Below, piece by piece: positions 41,798 through 49,748 of a stretch of DNA of 64,000 nt. The translations under genes were made by a program, and so were the position numbers. Position 1 is the stretch's first letter, and each line of letters opens with the position of its first letter. The notes beneath the pieces are model-generated. The model was not told where the DNA came from and ran no database searches. It was given only the letters and a program-made list of their open reading frames with translations. The stretch covers positions 5,456,001 through 5,520,000 of the forward strand of contig NZ_SNXU01000001.1 in the NCBI RefSeq assembly GCF_004362515.1, given 5' to 3'. Source of the stretch: Actinokineospora alba. GTDB taxonomy: Bacteria; Actinomycetota; Actinomycetes; Mycobacteriales; Pseudonocardiaceae.

Positions 41798-43594
41798 ATG
41801 ACACAGACCGCCGAACCTCCCGTGCTCCCCCGCGGGCATCGAGCCGCGCTCGTCGTGCTGCTCCTGGCCACCGCCGCCCTGTATTGCTGGGATCTGGGTG
41901 CCTCAGGCTGGGCGAACGCGTACTACTCCGCCGCGGCGCAAGCCGGGTCGCAGGACTGGTCGGCGCTGCTGTTCGCCGCGACGGACCCCGCGGGCGGCAT
42001 CACCGTCGACAAGACACCCGCGGCGGTGTGGCTGATGGGCCTGTCGGTCCGGGTGTTCGGGCTCAGCGCATGGAGTGTGCTGCTCCCCCAAGCCCTCGCC
42101 GGGGTCGGCTCGGTGTGGCTGCTGCACAACACGGTCCGCCGCTGGTCCGGGCCGACCGCCGGACTCATCGCGGGCGTGGTCCTGGCCGTGACTCCGGTGG
42201 CGGCGCTGATGTTCCGCTTCAACAACCCCGACGCGCTGCTGGTCCTGCTGCTCATCGCGGGCGCGTATTGCACCGTCCGCGCGGTCGAACACGCGAGTCC
42301 GAAGTGGATAGTGCTGGCCGGGGCCGCCGTCGGGTTCGGGTTCCTCACCAAGATGATGCAGGCGTTCCTCGTGCTGCCCGCGTTCGCCGTCGTCTACCTG
42401 GTCGCCGCGCCCACCACCGTGGGCAGACGGATCGCGCACCTGGGTGCGGCGGCGGGCGCGATGATCGTCGCGGGTGGCTGGTGGGTGCTGTTGGCGGAGC
42501 TGCTTCCCTCGGGCAGCAGGCCCTACATCGGCGGCTCGCAGACCGACAGCGTGCTCGAACTCGCCTTGGGCTACAACGGGATCGGCAGGCTCGACGGCGA
42601 CGAGGTGGGCAGCGTCGGCGGCGGCGCGGGCTGGGGGCAGCCAGGGTGGGCGCGGCTGTTCGGCGGGGAGATGGGCGACGGGATCGCCTGGCTGCTGCCC
42701 GCCGCGCTGATCGTTCTCGGCGGCGGCCTGTGGCTGACCCGGCGCGCGCCGCGCACCGACACCACCAGGGCCGCGCTGCTGCTGTGGGGGTTGTGGCTGC
42801 TGGTCAGCGGGGCCGTGTTCAGCCTGATGGCCGGGATCATCCACGGCTACTACACCGTCGCGCTCGCCCCGGCGGTCGCCGCCCTGGTGGGAATCGGGAC
42901 GGTCACCGCGTGGCGGCGGCGTCGCGAACCCGCCGCGGCCGCGGTCTTGGCGGCAGCGACGGCGGTGACCGCGGTGCAGGCGGCGCTGCTGCTCGGGCAG
43001 GTGCCGGACTGGGTTCCGTGGCTGCGGGCGTTTGTCCTCTTCGGCGGCCTCGGCGCGGCGGCTCTGTTGGCGGTAGCCCCGTTGGCGCCCAAGGCCTACG
43101 CGGGTGCGGTGGCGGTGGGCGCACTGGTGCTCGCCTTGGCGGCACCCGCGGCGTATTCGCTGGCCACGGCGGCGCAACCGCACTCCGGGGCCCTGCCCTC
43201 CCCCGGACCCGCCACCACCGGCGGGCTCCGTTTCGCGGGCGGACTGCTCGGGGCCCCGACACCCGGTGAGGAGGTCGTCGAGGCGCTGCGGGCCGACGCG
43301 GCCGGGTACCGGTGGGCCGCGGCGGTCGTCGGGTCGAACAACGCCGCCGGGTACCAGCTCGCCGCCGGGGTGCCCGTGCTCGCCGTGGGCGGGTTCAACG
43401 GGACCGATCCCGCGCCGACCCTCGACGAGTTCGTCCAGCTCGTCGCCGACGGCCGGATCCACTGGTTCATCTCGGGATCGACGATGCGCGGCGAGACCGG
43501 CAGCGACGCCGCCCAGCGGATCGCCGAGTGGGTCGCCCAGCACCACACACCGACCACTGTGGACGGTGTGACGCTCTACGACCTGAGCCGGTGA
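41798..43594 (+). CDS. GT39 family glycosyltransferase (ArnT/YkcB-like), copy 1
   Basis: A 598-residue GT-C membrane glycosyltransferase. About 11 helices are followed by a soluble extracytoplasmic domain (residues about 455-598). ITVDKTPAAVWLMGLSVRVF is the family's catalytic loop, and VRRWSGPTAGLIAGVVL, RFNNPDALLVLLL are landmarks shared with B. subtilis YkcB and ArnT-like enzymes, which transfer a sugar from polyprenyl phosphate to an envelope acceptor. A near-copy lies two genes downstream. The neighbouring GT2/GtrA protein probably makes and flips the lipid-linked sugar donor. Acceptor unknown. Confidence 0.9.
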   Translation: MTQTAEPPVLPRGHRAALVVLLLATAALYCWDLGASGWANAYYSAAAQAGSQDWSALLFAATDPAGGITVDKTPAAVWLMGLSVRVFGLSAWSVLLPQALAGVGSVWLLHNTVRRWSGPTAGLIAGVVLAVTPVAALMFRFNNPDALLVLLLIAGAYCTVRAVEHASPKWIVLAGAAVGFGFLTKMMQAFLVLPAFAVVYLVAAPTTVGRRIAHLGAAAGAMIVAGGWWVLLAELLPSGSRPYIGGSQTDSVLELALGYNGIGRLDGDEVGSVGGGAGWGQPGWARLFGGEMGDGIAWLLPAALIVLGGGLWLTRRAPRTDTTRAALLLWGLWLLVSGAVFSLMAGIIHGYYTVALAPAVAALVGIGTVTAWRRRREPAAAAVLAAATAVTAVQAALLLGQVPDWVPWLRAFVLFGGLGAAALLAVAPLAPKAYAGAVAVGALVLALAAPAAYSLATAAQPHSGALPSPGPATTGGLRFAGGLLGAPTPGEEVVEALRADAAGYRWAAAVVGSNNAAGYQLAAGVPVLAVGGFNGTDPAPTLDEFVQLVADGRIHWFISGSTMRGETGSDAAQRIAEWVAQHHTPTTVDGVTLYDLSR

Positions 43595-43606
43595 GCGCGG
43601 TGATCC

Positions 43607-43645
43607 CCACAGCCCACGCACAGCCGGGACACACGGCCCGCCCAG
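43607..43645 (+). promoter_or_regulatory. 11-bp direct-repeat array before the GT2/GtrA gene
   Basis: CCACAG (43607), GCACAG (43618), ACACAC (43629) and GCCCAG (43640), exactly 11 bases apart, ending 23 bases before the ATG at 43669. The layout is the same as the array at 41737, down to the fourth unit and the distance to the start codon. Confidence 0.75.
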
Positions 43646-43668
43646 CGGCGGACCGGATCGTCGACACC

Positions 43669-44922
43669 ATGACAGCGACCGATCTGGCCCTCCCCCAGCG
43701 CACCCCGGTCCGCACGACCGGCCCCGCGCCCGTGCTCGACGTCGTCGTACCCGTCCACAACGAGGAGACCGACCTGGAACCGTGCGTGCGCAGGCTGCAC
43801 GCGCACCTGGCCGACCATTTCCCCTACCGGTTCCAGATCACCGTGGCCGACAACGCCAGCACCGACTCCACCTGGGACATCGCCCAACGCCTCGCCGCGG
43901 AACTTCCCGGTGTGCGCGCGGTGCGATTGACCGAGAAGGGGCGCGGCCGGGCCCTGCACACCACCTGGCTCGAATCCGACGCCGAAGTGCTGGCCTACAT
44001 GGACGTCGACCTGTCCACCGACCTCGCCGCCCTGTCGCCGCTGGTGGCGGCGCTGATCTCCGGGCACTCCGACGTGGCCATCGGCAGCAGGCTCGCCCGC
44101 GGCGCGCGGGTCGTGCGCGGACCCAAGCGGGAACTGATCTCCCGGGCCTACAACCTGCTGCTGCGCGGCACCCTCGCGGCCACCTTCTCCGACGCGCAGT
44201 GCGGGTTCAAGGCGATCCGGGCGGACGTGGCGCGCGCTCTGCTGCCCCATGTCGCCGACACCGGCTGGTTCTTCGACACCGAGTTGCTGGTCCTGGCGCA
44301 GCGGGCGGGGCTGCGCATCCACGAGGTGCCGGTGGACTGGGTGGACGATCCTGACAGCCGGGTCGACCTCGTCGCGACCGCGCTGGCCGATCTGCGCGGC
44401 ATCGCCCGACTCGGGCGCGCCCTGGCCACCGGCGGGCTGCCGATCGCCCGGCTGCGCGGCCAACTCGCCCGGGGCGCGCTGAGCGCCGACCCACCCGACG
44501 TTCCCCGCGGGCTGCTGCGCCAGCTGGTGCGCTTCGCCGCGGTCGGCGTGGTCAGCACCCTGGCCTACCTGCTGCTGTTCGTGCTGCTGCGCGGGTCGGT
44601 CGGAGCCCAGACGGCGAACCTGGTGGCGCTGCTGGTGACCGCCGTGGCCAACACCGCGGCGAACCGGCGGCTCACCTTCGGCGTGCGCGGGACACACGGG
44701 GTCGCGCGCCACCAGTTCCAGGGCCTTCTGGTGTTCGGCCTCGGCCTCGGGCTCACCAGCGGAGCACTGGCCCTGCTGCACGGGCTCACCGACGCGGGCC
44801 GCACCGCCGAGATCGTCGTGCTCGTCGCGGCGAACCTGCTGGCCACCGTCCTGCGCTTCCTGCTGCTGCGCGGCTGGGTGTTCCGCGCCACCGAACCGAC
44901 GACCCCGGAGACGACCCGATGA
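43669..44922 (+). CDS. GT2 polyprenyl-phosphate glycosyltransferase fused to GtrA domain (YkcC-like)
   Basis: A 417-residue protein. Residues about 20-260 are a GT2 synthase (LDVVVPVHNEETDLEPCVRR, DNASTDSTWD, AYMDVDLSTD with the DxD-type acid, SRAYNLLLRG), which makes polyprenyl-phosphate sugar in the cytoplasm. Residues 285-410 are a four-helix GtrA domain (FAAVGVVSTLAYLLLFVLL, TANRRLTFG, ending LRGWVF), thought to flip the product. The ATG at 43669 is preferred to an in-frame GTG at 43591, because the repeat array lies between them. Overlaps the next GT39 gene by ATGA. Confidence 0.88.
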   Translation: MTATDLALPQRTPVRTTGPAPVLDVVVPVHNEETDLEPCVRRLHAHLADHFPYRFQITVADNASTDSTWDIAQRLAAELPGVRAVRLTEKGRGRALHTTWLESDAEVLAYMDVDLSTDLAALSPLVAALISGHSDVAIGSRLARGARVVRGPKRELISRAYNLLLRGTLAATFSDAQCGFKAIRADVARALLPHVADTGWFFDTELLVLAQRAGLRIHEVPVDWVDDPDSRVDLVATALADLRGIARLGRALATGGLPIARLRGQLARGALSADPPDVPRGLLRQLVRFAAVGVVSTLAYLLLFVLLRGSVGAQTANLVALLVTAVANTAANRRLTFGVRGTHGVARHQFQGLLVFGLGLGLTSGALALLHGLTDAGRTAEIVVLVAANLLATVLRFLLLRGWVFRATEPTTPETTR

Positions 44923-46718
44923 CCGCCACTCTCGACCGACCCCACGCCCCGGCGTCGCCCGCATCGCGCACCACGCGGTGGGAACGACCCGCGCTGATCA
45001 CGCTGCTGGCCGCGACCGCCCTGCTCTACCTGTGGGACCTGAGCGCGACCGCCATGGGCAACTCGTTCTACGCCGCCGCCGTGCAGGCCGGAACCCAGGA
45101 CTGGAAGGCGCTGTTCTTCGGATCCCTCGACCCCGGCAACATCATCACCGTCGACAAGCCGCCCGCGGCGCTGTGGCTGATGGGGTTGTCCGGCAAGGTG
45201 TTCGGCTTCTCGTCGTGGAGCATGCTGCTGCCCCAGGCGCTGGCCGGTGTGGCGTCGGTGTGGCTGCTGCACAACACGGTCCGCCGCTGGTCGGGGCCGG
45301 TGGCCGGGCTGTTCGCCGGAGCCGGGCTCGCGCTGACCCCGGTCGCGGCGCTGATGTTCAAGTACAACAACCCCGACGCGCTGCTCGTGCTGCTGCTCGT
45401 CGCGGGCGCGTACTGCACCGTCCGCGCGGTCGAGCACGCGAGTCCGAAGTGGATAGTGCTGGCCGGTGCGGCCGTCGGGTTCGGGTTCCTGACGAAGATG
45501 CTGCAGGCGTTCCTGGTGCTGCCCGCGTTCGCCCTGGTGTACCTGATCGCCGCGCCGACGAGCCTGGGCAGGCGGATCGCGCACCTGGGGGCCGCCGCGG
45601 TCGCCGTGGTGGTCTCGGCGGGCTGGTTCGTCGCGGTGGCCGACCTGTGGCCCGCCGAGTCGCGGCCCTACATCGGCGGCTCGACCGACAACACCGTGCT
45701 CGACCTCGCCTTGGGCTACAACGGTCTCGGCCGGATCTTCGGTGGTGGCGGCGGTGGCGGCATGGGCAACACCGCGTTCGGCGGCGACACCGGTCCCCTG
45801 CGGATGTTCGGCGCGGCGTTCGGGTCCGAGATCTCCTGGCTGCTGCCGGCCGCCCTGATCGGGCTGGTCGCGGGCCTGTGGTTCAGCAGGCGCAGGCCGC
45901 GCACCGACCGGACTCGGGCCGCGCTCGTGCTGTGGGGCGGCTGGCTGGTCGTGACGGCCGCGGTGTTCAGCTTCATGGAGGGGATCACCCACCCGTACTA
46001 CGCCATCGCGCTCGCCCCGGCGGTGGCCGCACTCGTGGCCATCGCAGGCCAGGAGCTGTGGCGTGGCCGCGACCACCTGCCCGCGCGCGTCGCGCTGGCG
46101 GCGATGGTGGCGGTCTCGGCGGGCTGGGGATTCGTCCTGCTGACCCGCGACGGCGACTGGCTGGTGTGGCTGCGCTGGGTTCTCGCCGTCAGCGGCGTCG
46201 CCGCGGCCACGGCCATCGCCGTGGGGGCACACCTGTTCCAGCGGGTCGCCACGGCGGTCGCGCTCGTCGCCGTGGTCGCCGTGTCCGGCGGGACGGCCGC
46301 GTACACGGTGGCCACCGCGGTCACCGGGCATTCCGGCCCGCTCCCGGTCTCCGGCCCGGTCGCCCAGGACGGCAGGCAGTTCACGGTCGGCGGTGGCGAG
46401 GTCAGCGCCGAGGTGGCGGACGCGATGCGGTCAACGACCGAGACCTGGGCGGCGGCGAGCGTCGGCGCGCAGGGCGCCGGTGGGCTGCAGCTGGCCAGTG
46501 GCAGGCCGGTGATGGCGATCGGCGGGTTCAGCGGCGGCGACCCCGCGCCGACCCTCGCCCAGTTCCAGGCCCACGTCGCCCAGGGCCAGGTGCGGTACTT
46601 CGTCGAGGGCATGGGCATGGGGCGCGGCGGCAACGACATCACCTCATGGGTCCGGTCGACCTTCACCCCGGTCAGCATCGGCGGCCAGACCGTCTACGAC
46701 CTGACCGCGCCGCGCTAG
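44919..46718 (+). CDS. GT39 family glycosyltransferase (ArnT/YkcB-like), copy 2
   Basis: A 599-residue paralogue of the GT39 protein two genes upstream, with the same order of helices and IITVDKPPAALWLMGLSGKVF catalytic loop (abbreviated). Stretches such as HASPKWIVLAGAAVGFGFLT are identical in the two, down to the DNA including a rare ATA codon. The extracytoplasmic domain (GGGEVSAEVADAMRST, VMAIGGFSGGDPAPTLAQFQ) differs more, so the copies may use different acceptors. ATGA overlap with the GT2/GtrA gene shows translational coupling, so this copy is the natural partner of that lipid-sugar donor. Its stop overlaps the uppP stop by four bases. Confidence 0.9.
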   Translation: MTATLDRPHAPASPASRTTRWERPALITLLAATALLYLWDLSATAMGNSFYAAAVQAGTQDWKALFFGSLDPGNIITVDKPPAALWLMGLSGKVFGFSSWSMLLPQALAGVASVWLLHNTVRRWSGPVAGLFAGAGLALTPVAALMFKYNNPDALLVLLLVAGAYCTVRAVEHASPKWIVLAGAAVGFGFLTKMLQAFLVLPAFALVYLIAAPTSLGRRIAHLGAAAVAVVVSAGWFVAVADLWPAESRPYIGGSTDNTVLDLALGYNGLGRIFGGGGGGGMGNTAFGGDTGPLRMFGAAFGSEISWLLPAALIGLVAGLWFSRRRPRTDRTRAALVLWGGWLVVTAAVFSFMEGITHPYYAIALAPAVAALVAIAGQELWRGRDHLPARVALAAMVAVSAGWGFVLLTRDGDWLVWLRWVLAVSGVAAATAIAVGAHLFQRVATAVALVAVVAVSGGTAAYTVATAVTGHSGPLPVSGPVAQDGRQFTVGGGEVSAEVADAMRSTTETWAAASVGAQGAGGLQLASGRPVMAIGGFSGGDPAPTLAQFQAHVAQGQVRYFVEGMGMGRGGNDITSWVRSTFTPVSIGGQTVYDLTAPR

Positions 46719-47542
46719 ATCGGGTCGACGACGCCGGTGGCGAGCAGCCCGCACAGCACCGCGCCCAGGGCGATGCGGTACCAGACGAACACCATGTAGC
46801 TGTGCTTGGAGACGTAGCGCAGCAGCCACGCCACGCAGGCGTAGCCGACAACGAAGGACACCGCCGTCGCCGCGATCGTCTGCGGGATGTCGGCCTGCAG
46901 GCCGGGTCCGCTGCGGTCGAGGACGTCGGGGATGGAGAAGATCCCGGCGCCGAAGACCGCGGGGATGGCCAGCAGGAACGAGTAGGTGGCCGCTGATTCC
47001 CGGTTGAGCCCGAGGAACAGGCCCGCGGTGAGGGTTCCGCCGGAGCGCGACACCCCGGGGATCAGCGCCATCGCCTGCGCCAGGCCCATGAAGATGCTGT
47101 CCTTCATGGTCAGCGAGTCCCGCTTGAGCTTGGCGGTCTCGTCGGCGACGGCCAGGATCACCGCGAAGATCATCAGGACCATCGCGGTGATCCACAGGTT
47201 CCGCAGCCCGCTGCGGATCTCGTCCTTGAACAGCACACCCAACAGGCTGATCGGGATCGACCCGATGATCACGTACCAGGCGAGCTTGTAGTCAGGGTCG
47301 GCGCGGGCCTCGGCGTTGAGCAGCCCGCGGAACCACGCCTTGATCAGCCGCCAGATGTCCTTGGCGAAGTAGATGATCACCGCGGCCTCGGTGCCGAGCT
47401 GGATGACCGCGGTGAACGAGGCGCCCGCGTCGCCCCCGAACCACAGTTCGGAGACGATGCGGATATGCGCCGACGAGGAGATCGGGAGGAACTCGGTCAG
47501 ACCTTGGACGATGCCCAGGACAATGGCTTGAAACCAGGTCAA
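46715..47542 (-). CDS. uppP: Undecaprenyl-diphosphatase
   Basis: A 275-residue polytopic membrane phosphatase of the BacA/UppP family, which recycles undecaprenyl diphosphate to the monophosphate carrier for peptidoglycan and other envelope polymers. Active-site motifs: LTEFLPISSSAH near the N terminus and GVSRSGGTLTAGLFLGLNRE in the middle, both intact. The TTG start at 47542 overlaps the stop of the upstream oxidoreductase gene (TTGA). Convergent with the GT39 copy 2. Carrier supply is a plausible functional link to the adjoining lipid-sugar transferases. Confidence 0.95.
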   Translation of the reverse strand: MTWFQAIVLGIVQGLTEFLPISSSAHIRIVSELWFGGDAGASFTAVIQLGTEAAVIIYFAKDIWRLIKAWFRGLLNAEARADPDYKLAWYVIIGSIPISLLGVLFKDEIRSGLRNLWITAMVLMIFAVILAVADETAKLKRDSLTMKDSIFMGLAQAMALIPGVSRSGGTLTAGLFLGLNRESAATYSFLLAIPAVFGAGIFSIPDVLDRSGPGLQADIPQTIAATAVSFVVGYACVAWLLRYVSKHSYMVFVWYRIALGAVLCGLLATGVVDPI

Positions 47543-48588
47543 CTACCGACTCCCGCGAGATCCAGAGCATCGACGGCGACGCGCAGGGCCGCCTTGGCTT
47601 GCTCCAAATCTTGCAGGATGGGCGAAACGGTCAGTGTGGTGACCCCCGACGAGGCCAGGGCCTGCATCTTCTCCGCGATGCGTTCCTTGGGGCCGAGCAG
47701 CGTGGTGTCGTCGATGAAGCCGAGCGGCACCTTCGCGGCCGCTCCGGCGTAGTCCTTGGCGAGGTAGAGGTCCTGGCATTCGGCGGCCTCGGCCTCGTAG
47801 CCCATGCGGCAGGCGAGCTGGTTGTAGAAGTTCTGCTCGCGGCTGCCCATGCCGCCGACGTAGAGCGCGGCGTAGGGGCGCACGGTGTCGGCGGCGGCCT
47901 TCCAGTCCTCGCCGACGACGATCGGGGTGGTCGGGACGACGTCGAACCCGTCGAGGGTCTTGCCCGCCTTGGCCCGGCCCTTCGCGATGAGCTCCAGGGA
48001 CTCGCGGCCGTGCTCGGGCGAGTAGAAGATCGCCAGCCAGCCGTCGGCGATCTCACCGGTCAGCTCGAGGTTCTTCGGGCCGATGGAGGCCAGGTAGATC
48101 GGGATCTGCTCGCGCACCGGGTGCACGGTCAGCTTCAGCGGCTTGCCGGGGCCGTCGGGCAGTGGCTGCACGAAGTGCTTGCCCTGGTAGTCGACGCGTT
48201 CGCGGCGCAGCGCCTGGCGCACGATGTCGACGTACTCGCGGGTGCGGCCCAGCGGCTTGTCGAACTTGACGCCGTACCAGCCTTCGGAGACCTGCGGGCC
48301 GGACACGCCAAGGCCCAGGCGGAACCGGCCGCCGGAGAGGGTGTCGAGGGTGGCCGCGGTCATCGCCGTCATGGTGGGGCGGCGCGCGGGGATCTGCAGG
48401 ATGGCGCTGCCGATGTCGATCCGCTCGGTCTGCGCGGCGACCCAGGCGAGCACGGTCGGCGCGTCGCTGCCGTAGGCCTCGGCCACCCAGGCCACCGAGT
48501 AGCCCAGCCGGTCGGCTTCCTTGGCCAGTTCGAGGTTCGCGGCGTCGTTTCCGGCGCCCCAGTAGCCCATGTTCAGTCCCAGTCGCAT
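47539..48588 (-). CDS. F420-dependent LLM-class oxidoreductase
   Basis: A 349-residue luciferase-like TIM-barrel protein. MRLGLNMGYWGAGNDAANLE, GSAILQIPARRPTMTAMTAA (abbreviated), GRFRLGLGVSGPQVSEGWYG and VHPVREQIPIYLASIGPKNLEL match the F420-binding branch common in actinobacteria. It would reduce or oxidise a substrate with coenzyme F420; which one is unknown. ATG at 48588 fits the family N terminus. Translationally coupled to uppP through the TTGA overlap, an association also reported in related genomes' layouts only as far as I can infer. Confidence 0.85.
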   Translation of the reverse strand: MRLGLNMGYWGAGNDAANLELAKEADRLGYSVAWVAEAYGSDAPTVLAWVAAQTERIDIGSAILQIPARRPTMTAMTAATLDTLSGGRFRLGLGVSGPQVSEGWYGVKFDKPLGRTREYVDIVRQALRRERVDYQGKHFVQPLPDGPGKPLKLTVHPVREQIPIYLASIGPKNLELTGEIADGWLAIFYSPEHGRESLELIAKGRAKAGKTLDGFDVVPTTPIVVGEDWKAAADTVRPYAALYVGGMGSREQNFYNQLACRMGYEAEAAECQDLYLAKDYAGAAAKVPLGFIDDTTLLGPKERIAEKMQALASSGVTTLTVSPILQDLEQAKAALRVAVDALDLAGVGS

Positions 48589-48681
48589 TCCGGCGACATT
48601 ACTTGTCGGTAGCACCGGCTGCCAGGGGGACTCGGAGTGGCGTGCGCACTCAGGCGCGGCGTCCGCCTAGGCTCCCTGCCC

Positions 48682-49659
48682 GTGGAGCAACGACACCTGG
48701 GACGTAGTGGGCTGCGGGTGTCCCGGATGGCTTTGGGCACGATGACCTGGGGCGGGGACACCGAGCCGGATGAGGCGGCCAGCCAGCTGAGCGCGTTCGT
48801 CGACGTGGGCGGCACCTTTGTGGACACCGCCGACGTCTACTCCGACGGGGAGGCCGAGAACATCCTCGGCGCCCTGCTCGACGACGTGGTCCCCCGCGAG
48901 TCGGTGGTGCTGGCGACGAAGGCGGTCGCGCGGCGCACCGACGGCCCGTTCGGCGGCGGCGCCTCCCGCGGCGCCCTGCTCACCGCGTTGGAGCAGTCAC
49001 TCAACCGGCTCGACACCGACCACGTCGACCTGTGGCAGCTGCACGCCTGGGACGCGACGGTGCCGCTGGAGGAGACCCTGGCCGCGGTCGACGCGGCTGT
49101 GCGCAGCGGCAAGGTGCGCTACGCGGGCATCTCGAACTACACCGGCTGGCAGACCGCGACCGCCGCGAGCCGCCAGGCGTTCACCGCCGGGGCCGCGCCG
49201 CTGGTCAGCACGCAGGTCGAGTACTCGCTGCTGGAACGCGGCATCGAGCGGGAGGTCGTGCCCGCCGCCGAGCACCACGGGCTGGGAATCCTGCCGTGGG
49301 CGCCGCTGGGGCGAGGCGTGCTCACCGGCAAGTACCGCGCCAGCACCCCGGCGGACTCCCGGGGCGCGTCGGCGAAGTACGCGTCCTATGTGGAGCAGCA
49401 CCGCACGGACCGGGCGGGCCGGATCGTGCAGGCCGTCGCGACAGCGGCCGATGGGCTGGGCACGTCGCCGCTGGCCGTGGCGCTGGCGTGGGTGCGTGAC
49501 CGCCCGGGCGTGGTGGCACCGGTCGTCGGCGCGCGGGACACCGCGCAGCTGCTGGGGTCGCTGATCGCCGAGGAACTGGTCCTGCCGCCCGCCATCCGGG
49601 CCGCGCTCGACGACGTGAGCGATATCGAACTCGGGTATCCGGAGCGCCGACTGAGCTGA
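48682..49659 (+). CDS. Aldo/keto reductase
   Basis: A 325-residue aldo/keto reductase. The tetrad is visible: Asp and Tyr in FVDTADVYSDGEAENILG, Lys in VLATKAVAR, His in LWQLHAWD. The NADPH-binding C-terminal part shows ILPWAPLGRGVLTGKY and VVAPVVGARDTAQL. The start EQRHLGRSGLRVSRMALGTM (abbreviated) is that of the YajO/YhdN-like group with broad aldehyde and ketone substrates. GTG at 48682. Divergent from the F420 oxidoreductase; no pathway context. Confidence 0.9.
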   Translation: MEQRHLGRSGLRVSRMALGTMTWGGDTEPDEAASQLSAFVDVGGTFVDTADVYSDGEAENILGALLDDVVPRESVVLATKAVARRTDGPFGGGASRGALLTALEQSLNRLDTDHVDLWQLHAWDATVPLEETLAAVDAAVRSGKVRYAGISNYTGWQTATAASRQAFTAGAAPLVSTQVEYSLLERGIEREVVPAAEHHGLGILPWAPLGRGVLTGKYRASTPADSRGASAKYASYVEQHRTDRAGRIVQAVATAADGLGTSPLAVALAWVRDRPGVVAPVVGARDTAQLLGSLIAEELVLPPAIRAALDDVSDIELGYPERRLS

Positions 49660-49695
49660 TCTGTGACGCGAATGACGGATGACCGGCAAGGTTGG

Positions 49696-49714
49696 TTAGC
49701 CTATGCTCACCTCG
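49696..49714 (+). promoter_or_regulatory. Iron-box-like site before the adenylation fusion gene
   Basis: TTAGCCTATGCTCACCTCG agrees with the DmdR-type iron-box TTAGGTTAGGCTCACCTAA in 14 of 19 positions, including TTAG and GCTCACCT. It lies 34 bases before the ATG at 49749. Half of the dyad is weak, so this is tentative. Confidence 0.45.
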
Positions 49715-49748
49715 GCATATTTCCCACCGTCGACGCCGAGGATCATCC

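Noticed and set aside
43591..43668. In-frame GTG start of the GT2/GtrA gene overlapping the GT39 stop
   Set aside because: The repeat array common to three other promoters lies between this GTG and the ATG at 43669, and the extra residues are not family-like.
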